Shown: positions 49,336-57,856 of the stretch, one piece after another
Layout of the letters: every line of letters begins with the position of its first letter
Position numbering within the stretch: position 1 is the stretch's first letter
NCBI RefSeq assembly: GCF_030063335.1
Contig: NZ_JASISW010000004.1
Coordinates: 124,001 to 188,000 of the forward strand
DNA: 64,000 bases
From: Rhodococcus sp. G-MC3
Lineage (GTDB): Bacteria > Actinomycetota > Actinomycetes > Mycobacteriales > Mycobacteriaceae
Direction of reading: 5' to 3'
Notes under the pieces: generated by a model
The model's input: only the letters and a program-made list of their open reading frames with translations
What the model was told of the DNA's origin: nothing
The model's database searches: none
Position numbers and translations under genes: made by a program

Positions 49336-50780
49336 TTTCTGGAACCGACAAAGGTGGCGACTCCCGATCGAATGGTGCCCACTACGGGGACCTCACGTAC
49401 GTCCCGATTGCCGAGGAGAGCCGGATGCTCGGCGAGAAGAACTAGATCCGCGGGATCTCCCGTCGCGATCGACCGGCGTCCGCCGCACGCCGCCGCGAGC
49501 GCCACCGTGAGCGGCAATGCTTCCTCCGGCTGCCATGCCGGACGCTCGTCGTCCGTGCGCCATACAGCATCGGCAACGGCGTCGAGCGGTGCTGGCGGGC
49601 TGACCGGGGCGTCGGAACCGAACAGCAGACGGGCGCCGGCCCGGTGTAGCGACAGGTAGGGATAGCCGATCGAGCTGCGGCCGCTCCAGAGCTCGTCGGC
49701 GACGTCTCGGTCGCTCATCGCATGTTGTGGCTGAACTGACGCCGCAACTCCAGCGGCGGCGAAGCGGACGATGTCCGCAGGCATCAGCTGCTGCGCGTGT
49801 TCGATTCGACCACCGCCCCCCACGGTCTCGAACGCATCGAGGGCGAGCGAGTTTGCTCGGTCGCCGATTGCATGGATCGCGGGACGAATACCGCCATCGA
49901 ACGCTCGGCGCATCACCTCGACGAGGCCCTCGGGAGTCTCGAGCAACAGCCCCGACGACGTCCCTCCCGGGTACGGGTCGTGGCAGCACGCCGTTCTTGT
50001 GTTCAAGGAGCCGTCGAACATCACTTTGAGGGGGCCGAGACGGATATTGTCGCCGACTCGGGCGCCGGTGGAGGCGCCGAGTACGAGTTCGTGTTCCAGC
50101 CACGGCGACCACACCGCGAAGTCCACATCGACGGACGGCGCCGCCACCTGCGAGCGCCGCGTCCAGACGGCCCGGTTGTCGGCGTACTCGAAATCGGTGA
50201 TCGCGGTGATTCCGCGCCGCGCCAACTCTGCAGTGGCAGCGAGGGCGTCCCGATCCCCTGCATCGGTGTCGTCGAGTTTGTCGAGCGCCTGCAGTCCCTC
50301 CATGCAGTCGTGATCGCGCAGCACACCCGTCGGATGATCGATTCCCAGCTCCGCCAACAACGCTGGACTGAGCCACAGGGTGTGCAGATCCATACTGGTA
50401 ACAGCGGCCCTGCGTCCCGGCAGCGCGTTCTGAAGTACGTCCTTGTGCGGAGCGTCAGGCCACAGCGCATCTCGGAAACCTTGCGCCCGCAGAATCCCGG
50501 TGCCATGTCGTTCGTTCGACCGCGCGAGAATATCCACCAGATCGACTGCGGAGTCCGCGCCCGACACATCGATACGTGTCAACGACGCGGCCCACTGTGT
50601 CAGGTGGAGATGATTGTCGACGAACGACGGCAGCAGCGCCGCGCCCCGGCCATCGAGCACGTCGCCTTCGATCGGGCGACTCCCCGGCTGGGCCGCGGAC
50701 ACGTCCGCGATACGGCCGTCGACCGTCTGGACATCGACGAACTCGCTGCCCGCAGCCAGCACAACACTTCTGATCAACAC
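49332..50780 (-). CDS. Amidohydrolase of the YtcJ-like (amidohydrolase 3) family, 482 aa
   Basis: Cytosolic metal-dependent hydrolase. DNHLHL near residue 57 is the HxH metal site, IHAIGDRAN carries a second histidine, and GSDAPVSPP near residue 405 carries the catalytic Asp. Length and the N-terminal beta-sandwich (GRIADVSAA, DGRGAALLPSFVDNH) match the family, which acts on N-substituted amides and related bonds. The substrate cannot be inferred. GTG start at 50778-50780 with a weak ribosome site; the divergent thioesterase gene starts 42 bp away. The stop overlaps the TetR start, so this is the first gene of a three-gene operon. Confidence 0.85.
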   Translation of the reverse strand: MLIRSVVLAAGSEFVDVQTVDGRIADVSAAQPGSRPIEGDVLDGRGAALLPSFVDNHLHLTQWAASLTRIDVSGADSAVDLVDILARSNERHGTGILRAQGFRDALWPDAPHKDVLQNALPGRRAAVTSMDLHTLWLSPALLAELGIDHPTGVLRDHDCMEGLQALDKLDDTDAGDRDALAATAELARRGITAITDFEYADNRAVWTRRSQVAAPSVDVDFAVWSPWLEHELVLGASTGARVGDNIRLGPLKVMFDGSLNTRTACCHDPYPGGTSSGLLLETPEGLVEVMRRAFDGGIRPAIHAIGDRANSLALDAFETVGGGGRIEHAQQLMPADIVRFAAAGVAASVQPQHAMSDRDVADELWSGRSSIGYPYLSLHRAGARLLFGSDAPVSPPAPLDAVADAVWRTDDERPAWQPEEALPLTVALAAACGGRRSIATGDPADLVLLAEHPALLGNRDVREVPVVGTIRSGVATFVGSRK

Positions 50781-50822
50781 ACCCGGACTCTAGAACACTT
50801 CCTTCCGTGAGATCGTGGTGCG

Positions 50823-51290
50823 GTGAATGACCAGAGGCCTCCCCGGAGCGCGTCCCGCGCAGCGACCGGTGCCGTCGGCTACACCGCGAAGATCACCGTC
50901 CGATGGTCCGACATGGATGCGTTCGCCCACATCAATCACGCATGCATGGTGACGTTGTTGGAAGAGGCCAGGATCGAGTGGTTGCTCAGCGAGGGTGAAG
51001 CCAACCAGTCACTGATCAAGAGTGCACTGATCGCGAACGTCAACATCTCGTACAAGAAGCCGCTGCGCCATGCGGACAGTCCGCTCGACATCACGCTGTG
51101 GTTCGAGAAGGTTCGATCGGTCGACTTCACCATCGGGTATGAAGTGCGCGCCTCGGGGGCACCCGCCGGTTCCGCGCCTGCAGTCCTCGCGACCACCCAG
51201 ATGGCGATGGTCGACGTGGGCTCCGAGAGTCTGCGGCGAATCACCCAGGAAGAGAAGGCTTATTTGACGCGGTGGACTCGTCAGGCCTGA
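50823..51290 (+). CDS. Acyl-CoA thioesterase, 4HBT hotdog family, 155 aa
   Basis: Single hotdog domain with the 4-hydroxybenzoyl-CoA thioesterase signature: RWSDMDAFAHINHACMVTLL near residue 28, where the Asp is catalytic. Length is normal for the family. It probably hydrolyses acyl-CoA in the cytosol; chain length is unknown. GTG start; no strong ribosome site. It is divergent from the amidohydrolase operon with only 42 bp between starts, so the promoters must be close or overlapping. Confidence 0.85.
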   Translation: MNDQRPPRSASRAATGAVGYTAKITVRWSDMDAFAHINHACMVTLLEEARIEWLLSEGEANQSLIKSALIANVNISYKKPLRHADSPLDITLWFEKVRSVDFTIGYEVRASGAPAGSAPAVLATTQMAMVDVGSESLRRITQEEKAYLTRWTRQA

Positions 51291-51330
51291 TCGACTGCAT
51301 CCGTACAACGCGAATACCCGCCTACACGCC

Positions 51331-51348
51331 ACGCTTCCGTTGTGAGCG
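51331..51348 (+). repeat. Direct repeat copy 1 (left of the AbiEi gene)
   Basis: acgcttccgttgtgagcg matches the copy at 52369-52386 at 16 of 18 positions, in the same orientation. It overlaps a small inverted repeat, ACAACG (51305-51310) with CGTTGT (51338-51343). Confidence 0.6.
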
Positions 51349-51396
51349 GGCGAAGATGTTGTACGACGGTGCCACAATTCATCCACAAGCCCCGAG

Positions 51397-51405
51397 TTAT
51401 CCACA
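51397..51405 (+). promoter_or_regulatory. DnaA-box-like sequence upstream of the AbiEi gene
   Basis: TTATCCACA equals the DnaA-box consensus. A second copy with one mismatch, TCATCCACA, lies at 51379-51387. Both sit 50-80 bp before the AbiEi start. Confidence 0.35.
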
Positions 51406-51457
51406 ATTGGGCACATGGGGCTGTTGCGCGCCGGCCGACCGCTGCATCATCACCCAC

Positions 51458-52351
51458 ATGCATACCGATCCCGACGGCTTCGTCACCCGCACTGCAGCGT
51501 TGGCGGCCGGGTATACCGATAACGAGTTCACACGGCTGGCCGTCCGAGGCGATATTCGAAAGATCGCCGCGGGCATCTACTACCCCACGGCCAAGTACGA
51601 CGCGTTGTCTCCTACCGACGTTCACCGTCTACGGGCCACCGCCGCAGCGCGCAGGCTCCAAGGCCACGCCGTCAGCCATACCTCTGCAGCAGTCATGCAT
51701 GGGCTGACCATGTGGAACACCGACCTGAGCCGAGTGCACCTCACGGCAGCTCGTGCAACCGGAGGTCGCAGAACGCGGGAGACTCATATTCACACGGGGA
51801 GTCTCGACGAACTCTCGCTGACCTCCGTCGGCTCCACACCGGTCACGTCGGTTGCCCGGACGGTCGTCGACGCCGCCCGAATCGTCGATCTCGATCATGC
51901 GGTGGTACTCGGGGATTCAGCTCTCGAGAAGCACCCGATCACTGCAGCCGACCTGCTGTCCATCGTCGATCAAGGTTCGCGCTTGCACAATATCGCTGCA
52001 GCACGCCGTGCGATCGCGCGGATGAACGGGCTCAGCGAGAGCGCCGGCGAATCATTGAGCCGGCTTCGCATGGCAGAACACGGGATGCCGGAACCTGTTC
52101 TCCAGCAGCGAATCCCTCACCTAGGCTTCAGGGTCGACTTCTTCTGGCCTGCGCTGCGCATCATCGGCGAGTTCGACGGCGTATCCAAATACGGCGGACT
52201 GGCCGAGAATCTCGCGTTGGAGAAAGAGCGTGAGGATGCGCTGCGCGACGAGGGCTACCAGGTCTTCCGGTGGGTATGGAAAGACCTATGGAACTTCGCC
52301 GAGGTGTACATGCGTTTCGAGAAGGCGAAGGCACGCATTGGTGCACGCTGA
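51458..52351 (+). CDS. AbiEi-antitoxin-like protein with C-terminal DUF559/PD-(D/E)XK nuclease-like domain, 297 aa
   Basis: The N-terminal part (GFVTRTAALAAGYTDNEFTR, then GDIRKIAAGIY) matches the winged-helix AbiEi antitoxin domain. The C-terminal part (FRVDFFWPALRIIGEFDG, then KYGG and EKEREDALRDEGYQVFRWVW) matches the DUF559/VSR-like nuclease fold. Such proteins are common, usually single genes, in Rhodococcus and Mycobacterium. No AbiEii-type toxin lies beside it. The ATG at 51458 starts exactly at the AbiEi homology. An earlier start at 51272 would run into the thioesterase end with unrelated sequence. The gene is bracketed by short direct repeats and preceded by DnaA-box-like sites. Its real function is not known. 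Confidence 0.75.
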   Translation: MHTDPDGFVTRTAALAAGYTDNEFTRLAVRGDIRKIAAGIYYPTAKYDALSPTDVHRLRATAAARRLQGHAVSHTSAAVMHGLTMWNTDLSRVHLTAARATGGRRTRETHIHTGSLDELSLTSVGSTPVTSVARTVVDAARIVDLDHAVVLGDSALEKHPITAADLLSIVDQGSRLHNIAAARRAIARMNGLSESAGESLSRLRMAEHGMPEPVLQQRIPHLGFRVDFFWPALRIIGEFDGVSKYGGLAENLALEKEREDALRDEGYQVFRWVWKDLWNFAEVYMRFEKAKARIGAR

Positions 52352-52368
52352 CCGCTTCCTTACAACCG

Positions 52369-52386
52369 ACGCTTTCGTTGTGAACG
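52369..52386 (+). repeat. Direct repeat copy 2 (right of the AbiEi gene)
   Basis: acgctttcgttgtgaacg, partner of 51331-51348. It overlaps an inverted repeat TTACAAC (52360-52366) / GTTGTGA (52377-52383) in the 59-bp gap between two convergent genes. The hairpin might serve as a weak terminator. A further GTTGTGAGG lies just after. Confidence 0.6.
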
Positions 52387-52410
52387 ATCGGCTGCGTTGT
52401 GAGGCGAGAG

Positions 52411-54033
52411 TCAGATGAGCTTGAGAGACTCCTCCCGCATCTCCACCTTGCGGACCTTGCCGGTCACCGTCATCGGGAACTCGTCGACGACGTGCACGTA
52501 GCGTGGAATCTTGTAGTGCGCCAGCTTGCCGCTGCAGAATGCCCTGACACTGTCGACGTCGAGCGCAGCGGCACCGTCCTTCATCCTGATCCACGCCATC
52601 AACTCTTCGCCGTATTTGGGGTCGGGGACCCCGATCACCTGGGCGTCGAGAATGTCAGGGTGGGTGTAGAGAAACTCTTCGATCTCGCGGGGATACACGT
52701 TCTCTCCACCGCGGATGACCATGTCCTTGATGCGACCGGTGATCGAGACGTAGCCGTCCTCGTCCATCACTCCGATGTCGCCGGTATGCATCCACCCTGC
52801 AACGTCGATGGCTTCCGACGTCTTCTCCGGCTGTTCCCAGTAGCCGAGCATCACCGAATAGCCGCGGGTGCACAGTTCGCCGGACTTCCCACGTGGCGAT
52901 GTCAGACCCTCGATCGGGTCGACGATCTTCACTTCCAGGTGCGGACCGACTGCACCGACCGTCGATACCCGCTGCTCGATCGAGTCGTCGCTGCGAGTCT
53001 GCAGCGACACCGGGGATGTCTCGGTCATCCCGTAACAGATCGAGACCTCGGACATTCCCATGCGCTCGATCACCTGTTTCATCACCTCGGTCGGGCACGG
53101 CGAGCCCGCCATGATGCCGGTGCGCAGACTCGACAGGTCGAACGAACCGAACTCCGCGAGAGCGAGTTCGGCGATGAACATGGTCGGCACCCCGTACAGC
53201 GAGGTACAGCGTTCCTTCTCCACGGCTGCCAGCGCGGCTGCAGGATCGAAGGAAGGTCCGGGGATGACCACGGCAGCACCGTGACTGGTACACGCGAGGT
53301 TGCCCATCACCATCCCGAAGCAGTGGTAGAAGGGCACAGGAATGCAGACGCGATCGGCTTCGGTGTAGTGGCACAGTTCGCCGACGAAGTAGCCGTTGTT
53401 GAGAATGTTGTGATGGCTGAGCGTGGCACCCTTCGGGAATCCCGTTGTACCCGAGGTGTATTGAATGTTGATCGGATCGTCCGCGCTGAGCTTGTTCTGC
53501 GCATCCGCGACCAAACGTGGGTTCTCCGCCAGGGCTCGATGTCCGCGGTCGGTCATCAGCTCCCACGGGAAGCTGCCGATGAAGACCACTTCCCGCAGCC
53601 CGGGACTGTCGGTACGAGCTTCTTCGATCATCGCGGCGTAATCCGAACCCTTGAATTCCGGCGCGGACAACAACACCGAGACACCTGCCTGCTTCAACAC
53701 GAAACCGAGCTCGTGAGTTCGGTAGGCCGGGTTGATGTTGACGAGGATCGCGCCGATCTTCGCCGTCGCATATTGGACCAGTACCCACTCGGGGCAGTTG
53801 GGCGCCCACATTCCGACGCGATCGCCCTTGACGACGCCCTTCACCAGCAACCCGGCCGCCAGAAGTTCGACGTCGGCGAGAAACTCCGAGTACGTCCACC
53901 GCCGTCCCGACGGCACATCGATCAGCGCATCGTTGCCGGCGAACTGGGATGCCGTCAGATCGAGATTGGCACCGATGGTCTCGCCCAGCAGGGGCTGGGG
54001 CGATACCCCCGACGAGTAACTCAGAGTCTGCAT
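52411..54033 (-). CDS. Acyl-CoA ligase (AMP-binding, ACSF2/FadD35-like), 540 aa
   Basis: Activates a carboxylic acid with ATP and CoA. Visible motifs: [12 protein letters not shown] near residue 192, GMTETSP near 335, GWMHTGDIG near 420, [20 protein letters not shown] near 440 and the C-terminal Lys in [21 protein letters not shown] fits the medium-chain ACSF2-like branch. Start taken at ATG 54031-54033 (MQTLSYSSG), the usual family start; a TTG at 54063 adds 10 unrelated residues. It follows eutC by 52 bp with a small hairpin between, so it may be read through from the ethanolamine operon. It could also supply acyl-CoA to other pathways, including the starter C domain of the NRPS, but nothing in the sequence shows this. 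Confidence 0.88.
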   Translation of the reverse strand: MQTLSYSSGVSPQPLLGETIGANLDLTASQFAGNDALIDVPSGRRWTYSEFLADVELLAAGLLVKGVVKGDRVGMWAPNCPEWVLVQYATAKIGAILVNINPAYRTHELGFVLKQAGVSVLLSAPEFKGSDYAAMIEEARTDSPGLREVVFIGSFPWELMTDRGHRALAENPRLVADAQNKLSADDPINIQYTSGTTGFPKGATLSHHNILNNGYFVGELCHYTEADRVCIPVPFYHCFGMVMGNLACTSHGAAVVIPGPSFDPAAALAAVEKERCTSLYGVPTMFIAELALAEFGSFDLSSLRTGIMAGSPCPTEVMKQVIERMGMSEVSICYGMTETSPVSLQTRSDDSIEQRVSTVGAVGPHLEVKIVDPIEGLTSPRGKSGELCTRGYSVMLGYWEQPEKTSEAIDVAGWMHTGDIGVMDEDGYVSITGRIKDMVIRGGENVYPREIEEFLYTHPDILDAQVIGVPDPKYGEELMAWIRMKDGAAALDVDSVRAFCSGKLAHYKIPRYVHVVDEFPMTVTGKVRKVEMREESLKLI

Positions 54034-54067
54034 GACTGCAACAGTAGTGAGCCAGGTCACCAACCAC

Positions 54068-54085
54068 TACCCCCGAACAGGGGTA
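54068..54085 (-). terminator. Small hairpin between eutC and the acyl-CoA ligase gene
   Basis: TACCCC and GGGGTA pair around a 6-nt loop, immediately after the eutC stop (TAG at 54086-54088). There is no U tract, so it is a weak terminator or attenuator candidate. Confidence 0.3.
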
Positions 54086-54877
54086 CTACTCGATGGTCAG
54101 TGTTTCCGATGACTCCAGCACATCGGCACGCGAGGTGTCCTTCAACGCAACACCCGACCTACCCAACTTTCGCGCCCCAGCCACCAGACCCGCGACGATC
54201 TTCGCCGACTGCGCGTAGCCGAGCCCTTCAGGCGGATGGATGTTGGAAATGCAGTTGCGGTCGGCGTCGGACTTCCCCGGTGCAGGCAAGTGGGTCAGAT
54301 AGATTCCCAGACTGTCCGCCACCGAAAGCCCGGGACGCTCGCCGATCAACACCACCACCGTCCGCACACCCATCGCCTCCGCGATGTGGTCACCGAGAGC
54401 AACCCGCGCCTCCGTCGCGACGACAGGCGGCGCAATCGAATACCTGTCCGAGAGTTCCGTGACCAAAGCCTCCAACATCGCCGCCCCGTGATCCATCAAC
54501 GCTCGCGGCGACAGGCCGTCGCTCAGCACGAATCCGATATCGAAGTCGCCCTTCACGATCGAACTCACATCCTCCGGCTCCCTGCCCAGGTCGGGCCGCC
54601 GCAGGTACTCAGCCCGCGACGAGGCCTTCGACGTCACCGTGACAGGTGCGCCGATGCCTGCCTTCTCGACGTCCACCACGAACGCGTCCACCTCGAGCGG
54701 CATGTGCACCGCATCGCGCGCGGCCGCGTGCGCCGACCTGAACTCGAGCACCCGACGAGTCGGAAGTGAATCACCGGTGCGCCCCAACCCGATTCGCGCC
54801 TGAGTGCTGAGCCGGAGCTCGTCCCAGAACTGCGCAACCGGCCGCTGCGCAGGCTCAACTCCTGCTTTGTCACTCAT
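54086..54877 (-). CDS. eutC: Ethanolamine ammonia-lyase small subunit EutC, 263 aa
   Basis: Small subunit of the adenosylcobalamin-dependent lyase that converts ethanolamine to acetaldehyde and ammonia. Family features seen: FWDELRLSTQARIGLGRTGD, VLEFRSAHAAARDAVHMPLE, DIGFVLSDGLSPRALMDHG and the C-terminal NCISNIHPPEGLGYAQSAKI, near the cobalamin-binding side. The ATG at 54875-54877 (MSDKAG) overlaps the eutB stop by 4 bp. Longer starts run into eutB. Length is normal. It is translationally coupled to eutB and acts with it as a complex in the cytosol. Confidence 0.96.
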   Translation of the reverse strand: MSDKAGVEPAQRPVAQFWDELRLSTQARIGLGRTGDSLPTRRVLEFRSAHAAARDAVHMPLEVDAFVVDVEKAGIGAPVTVTSKASSRAEYLRRPDLGREPEDVSSIVKGDFDIGFVLSDGLSPRALMDHGAAMLEALVTELSDRYSIAPPVVATEARVALGDHIAEAMGVRTVVVLIGERPGLSVADSLGIYLTHLPAPGKSDADRNCISNIHPPEGLGYAQSAKIVAGLVAGARKLGRSGVALKDTSRADVLESSETLTIE

Positions 54878-56286
54878 CGGGCACCCGTCAGCGCACGCAA
54901 CGGCGAGCCCATTGCGTCGACGTCGAGGATTCGACCTCGAGCGTCCACCATTCCCAGACGATCGAGCCATGCAGCGAACTCGGGTGCGGGTGTCAACCCG
55001 AGAACTTGTCTGACGTAAAGCACGTCGTGGAAGCTCAGACTCTGGTAGCCCAGCATCACATCGTCCGCACCGGGAACCGCAATGACGAAGGCGACACCTG
55101 CCGCGCCGAGCAACGTGAGGAGTGTGTCCATGTCGTCCTGGTCGGCTTCGGCATGGTTGGTGTAGCAGACGTCGACGCCCATCGGCAGACCGAGCAACTT
55201 ACCGCAGAAGTGGTCCTCCAAGCCGGCGCGAATGATCTGTTTTCCGTCGTAGAGGTACTCGGGTCCGATGAACCCGACGACGGTGTTGACCAACAGCGGT
55301 TCCAGATCCCGGCACACGGCGTATGCGCGGGCTTCGAGAGTCTGCTGGTCGACGGGCTTACCGCCCATGCCCAGGTGAGCCCCGGCGCTCAGCGCCGAAC
55401 CCTGCCCGGTCTCCAGGTACATCACGTTGTTCCCGACGGTGCCGCGGTGCAGCGATCGGCCGGCCTCGTTGGCTTCTCGCAACAACGAGACATGCACCCC
55501 GAAGCCGGAATTCGCGCCCTCGGTTCCCGCAACCGACTGGAACACCAAGTCGACCGGCACACCCTTGCCGATCAGTTCCATCGTGGTGGTCACGTGGGAG
55601 AGCACGCAGGACTGCGTTGGAATCTCGAAGCGCTGTCGTATCTCGTCGAGCAGGTAGAGGAGGTCGGAGGTGGCGTGCGGCGAGTCCGTCGCGGGATTGA
55701 TTCCGATGACAGCGTCACCCGACCCGAGCAGCAGACCATCGAGCGTCGCTGCGGCGATCCCGCGTGGATCGTCCGTCGGGTGGTTGGGCTGAAGTCGTGT
55801 GGTCAACGTGCCGGGCAGACCGATGGTCGTGCGGAACGCCGAGGTGACTTCGACGGCGCGGGCAACCGAGATCAGGTCCTGGTTGCGCATGATCTTGCTC
55901 ACCGCTGCAACCATTTCCGGGGTCAACCCTGCAGCGACGGATCGCAGCACCGATGCCGAATCGGGCGAGGCTGCGGCGTCGAGCAACCAATCCCGCAACC
56001 CACCGACGGTGAGGTGCGAGATCGCCCCGAACGCGACCCGATCGTGCGAGTCGATGATCAACCGGGTGACCTCGTCGCTCTCGTACGGAACGAGAAGGTC
56101 CTGCAGAAACACGTCGAGGGAGACTTCGGACAGTGCCCACTGCGCGGCCGCTCGTTCGGCATCGGAACTGGCTGCGCAACCGGCCAATTCGTCGCCGGAG
56201 CGAAGCGGTGTCGCCTTCGCCATCAGTTCGACGAGCCCGTCGAACTGATAGGTCGTACCCGACACCTGCTGCGTGTAAGTGCTCAT
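54874..56286 (-). CDS. eutB: Ethanolamine ammonia-lyase large subunit EutB, 470 aa
   Basis: Catalytic TIM-barrel subunit that binds ethanolamine and adenosylcobalamin. Typical segments are MAKATPLRSGDELAG, RLQPNHPTDDPRGI, GDAVIGINPATDS, FQSVAGTEGANSGFGV, YLETGQGSALSAGAHLG and DVCYTNHAEADQDDMD. Length is that of characterised homologues. Its ATG overlaps the permease stop by 4 bp and its stop overlaps eutC by 4 bp, which indicates one operon with coupled translation. No eut shell proteins, reactivase (EutA) or cobalamin adenosyltransferase are present, so this is the short, non-microcompartment arrangement common in actinobacteria. No cobalamin riboswitch was recognised upstream. Confidence 0.97.
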   Translation of the reverse strand: MSTYTQQVSGTTYQFDGLVELMAKATPLRSGDELAGCAASSDAERAAAQWALSEVSLDVFLQDLLVPYESDEVTRLIIDSHDRVAFGAISHLTVGGLRDWLLDAAASPDSASVLRSVAAGLTPEMVAAVSKIMRNQDLISVARAVEVTSAFRTTIGLPGTLTTRLQPNHPTDDPRGIAAATLDGLLLGSGDAVIGINPATDSPHATSDLLYLLDEIRQRFEIPTQSCVLSHVTTTMELIGKGVPVDLVFQSVAGTEGANSGFGVHVSLLREANEAGRSLHRGTVGNNVMYLETGQGSALSAGAHLGMGGKPVDQQTLEARAYAVCRDLEPLLVNTVVGFIGPEYLYDGKQIIRAGLEDHFCGKLLGLPMGVDVCYTNHAEADQDDMDTLLTLLGAAGVAFVIAVPGADDVMLGYQSLSFHDVLYVRQVLGLTPAPEFAAWLDRLGMVDARGRILDVDAMGSPLRALTGAR

Positions 56287-57722
56287 TCGAGTTCAGCTTC
56301 TGCCTGCGCGAGCGCGGCGAACTCCTCGTCCGGCGAGTTCGCGACCAGATGATGGCGACTGTAGAGGCCGAAGTACAGCATGAACGCGGCAAAGACTCCG
56401 AGGCACCACAGCGCTGCAGTGCTGTCCACGACGAAGGTTGCGACGACGGCAAGCGCTGCCACAACGAGGGCGAAGCCGGTGGTGACGACGCCGCCCGGAG
56501 TGCGGTACGGCCTCTCCATCTTCGGTTCCTTGCGACGCAGGACGATGTGGCTGACCATCATCAGAACGTAACTCAATGCGGCACCGAACACGGCCATGTT
56601 CAGCAGCATTGCACCCTGACCGGTGAGCGAGAGAAGGAAGCCGATGACGCCGGGAACGATCAACGCAAGTGTCGGCGCCTTACGCGAATTGGTGATCGAC
56701 AACGTCTTCGGTAGGTAGCCGGCGCGCGAGAGCGCAAAGAGCTGACGGGAGTAGGCATACATGATCGAGAAGAAGCTGGCGATCAGACCGGCGAGGCCGA
56801 TGTAGTTGACCACCTTGGCTGCGGCGCCGTCACCGAGAGCTTCGACGAGCGGGTTGCCGGAGGACTGCATCGCCTCGGCTCCGCCTGCGCCGGTGACGAG
56901 GAAGAGAACGCCGGCGCCGGTCACGAGAAGGATTACCATCGCGGCGATGATGCCGCGTGGGACGTTCTTGGTCGGGTCCTTCGCTTCTTCCGCGGCCAGC
57001 GGAACACCTTCGACGGCCAAGAAGAACCAGATGGCAAACGGAACCGAAGCCCAGATCCCCAGATAACCGAACGGGAGAAAGCTGGATGCACCTGCGGCGT
57101 CGGTCGGGGCGATATCCGTCAAATTCGCAGAATCGAATTGACCCACTGCGGACAACGCGAAGATCACAAGTCCCACGAGAGCGATCGCGGTGATGACGAA
57201 CATGATCTTGAGTGCCTCACCCGCGCCTGCGAGGTGGATACCGATGAAGATCGCGTACACCGCAAGATATACCCACCACCCGTCGGTGATTCCGAAAAGA
57301 CCGAGGGACTCGACATAGGCACCGATAAAGGTGGCGATCGCGGCAGGTGCAATTGCATATTCGATGAGAATCGCTGTGCCCGTAGCGAATCCACCCCATG
57401 GACCGAGCGCACGCCGAGCGAACGTGTAGCCACCACCCGCCGCAGGCAGTGCCGAAGACATCTCGGCCATGCCGAGAACCATCGCGAGATACATACCCGC
57501 GATAACGATTCCCGCGATCAGCAAGCCGCCGAAGCCGCCCTGTTCGAGGCCGAAGTTCCACCCGGAGTAGTCGCCGGAGATGACGTAGCTGACGCCGAGC
57601 CCAGCGAGGAGGACCCAGCCCGCTGTGCCCTTCTTCAACTGGCGTTTGGCCAGATAGTCGCTACCTTCGACGTGGGCATCCGTCCCGTCGTGGTGCGTCT
57701 CTGTCGGTTCTTTCACGGACAT
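56283..57722 (-). CDS. eat: Ethanolamine permease, APC family, 479 aa
   Basis: Inner-membrane uptake protein with about 12 hydrophobic segments. The first is VLLAGLGVSYVISGDYSGWN, with GLEQGGFGGLLIAG following, a signature of Eat-type ethanolamine permeases. Other family motifs are MAEMSSALPAAGGGYTFARRALGPWGG and AAEEAKDPTKNVPRG. The ATG at 57720-57722 (MSVKEPTETHH) has GAGAGG 6 nt upstream; a GTG at 57743 lacks this. It is the first gene of the permease-eutB-eutC operon, overlapping eutB by 4 bp. Two inverted repeats lie 65-100 bp upstream. Confidence 0.93.
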   Translation of the reverse strand: MSVKEPTETHHDGTDAHVEGSDYLAKRQLKKGTAGWVLLAGLGVSYVISGDYSGWNFGLEQGGFGGLLIAGIVIAGMYLAMVLGMAEMSSALPAAGGGYTFARRALGPWGGFATGTAILIEYAIAPAAIATFIGAYVESLGLFGITDGWWVYLAVYAIFIGIHLAGAGEALKIMFVITAIALVGLVIFALSAVGQFDSANLTDIAPTDAAGASSFLPFGYLGIWASVPFAIWFFLAVEGVPLAAEEAKDPTKNVPRGIIAAMVILLVTGAGVLFLVTGAGGAEAMQSSGNPLVEALGDGAAAKVVNYIGLAGLIASFFSIMYAYSRQLFALSRAGYLPKTLSITNSRKAPTLALIVPGVIGFLLSLTGQGAMLLNMAVFGAALSYVLMMVSHIVLRRKEPKMERPYRTPGGVVTTGFALVVAALAVVATFVVDSTAALWCLGVFAAFMLYFGLYSRHHLVANSPDEEFAALAQAEAELE

Positions 57723-57787
57723 GTGCAGCCTCTCTCGAACCAAGGTCTTCTTTTCGGGGGGTCGTGTAGTAAAAAATCAAGATATGC

Positions 57788-57821
57788 CCGCGTTGTGATC
57801 GCGGAGTCATCCGGAGATGAC
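57788..57821. promoter_or_regulatory. Two adjacent inverted repeats upstream of the ethanolamine operon
   Basis: CCGCG/CGCGG with a 7-nt spacer (57788-57804), then GTCATC/GATGAC with a 4-nt spacer (57806-57821). They lie in the 134-bp gap before the permease gene, next to an AT-rich run (aaaaaatcaagatat near 57772-57786). They could be operators for the operon, or a terminator region of the upstream CDF gene. Confidence 0.35.
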
Positions 57822-57856
57822 GAGAGAATTACATGAGACGGCCCACCGCCGAGATG

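Noticed and set aside
51379-51405. DnaA-box-like pair as a replication origin
   Set aside because: Only two sites, no dnaA, dnaN or AT-rich unwinding region. Similar sequences can occur upstream of AbiEi/HNH-type genes.
51272-51457. Upstream GTG start for the AbiEi gene
   Set aside because: It overlaps the thioesterase end, crosses the repeat and the DnaA-box-like sites, and adds about 60 residues with no family similarity.
54034-54063. TTG start for the acyl-CoA ligase
   Set aside because: It adds [10 protein letters not shown] before the usual MQTLSYSSG start, without family support.
52399-54462. 687-codon plus-strand frame opposite the acyl-CoA ligase
   Set aside because: The minus strand has full AMP-binding motifs throughout; the plus-strand product resembles nothing and crosses the ligase/eutC boundary.
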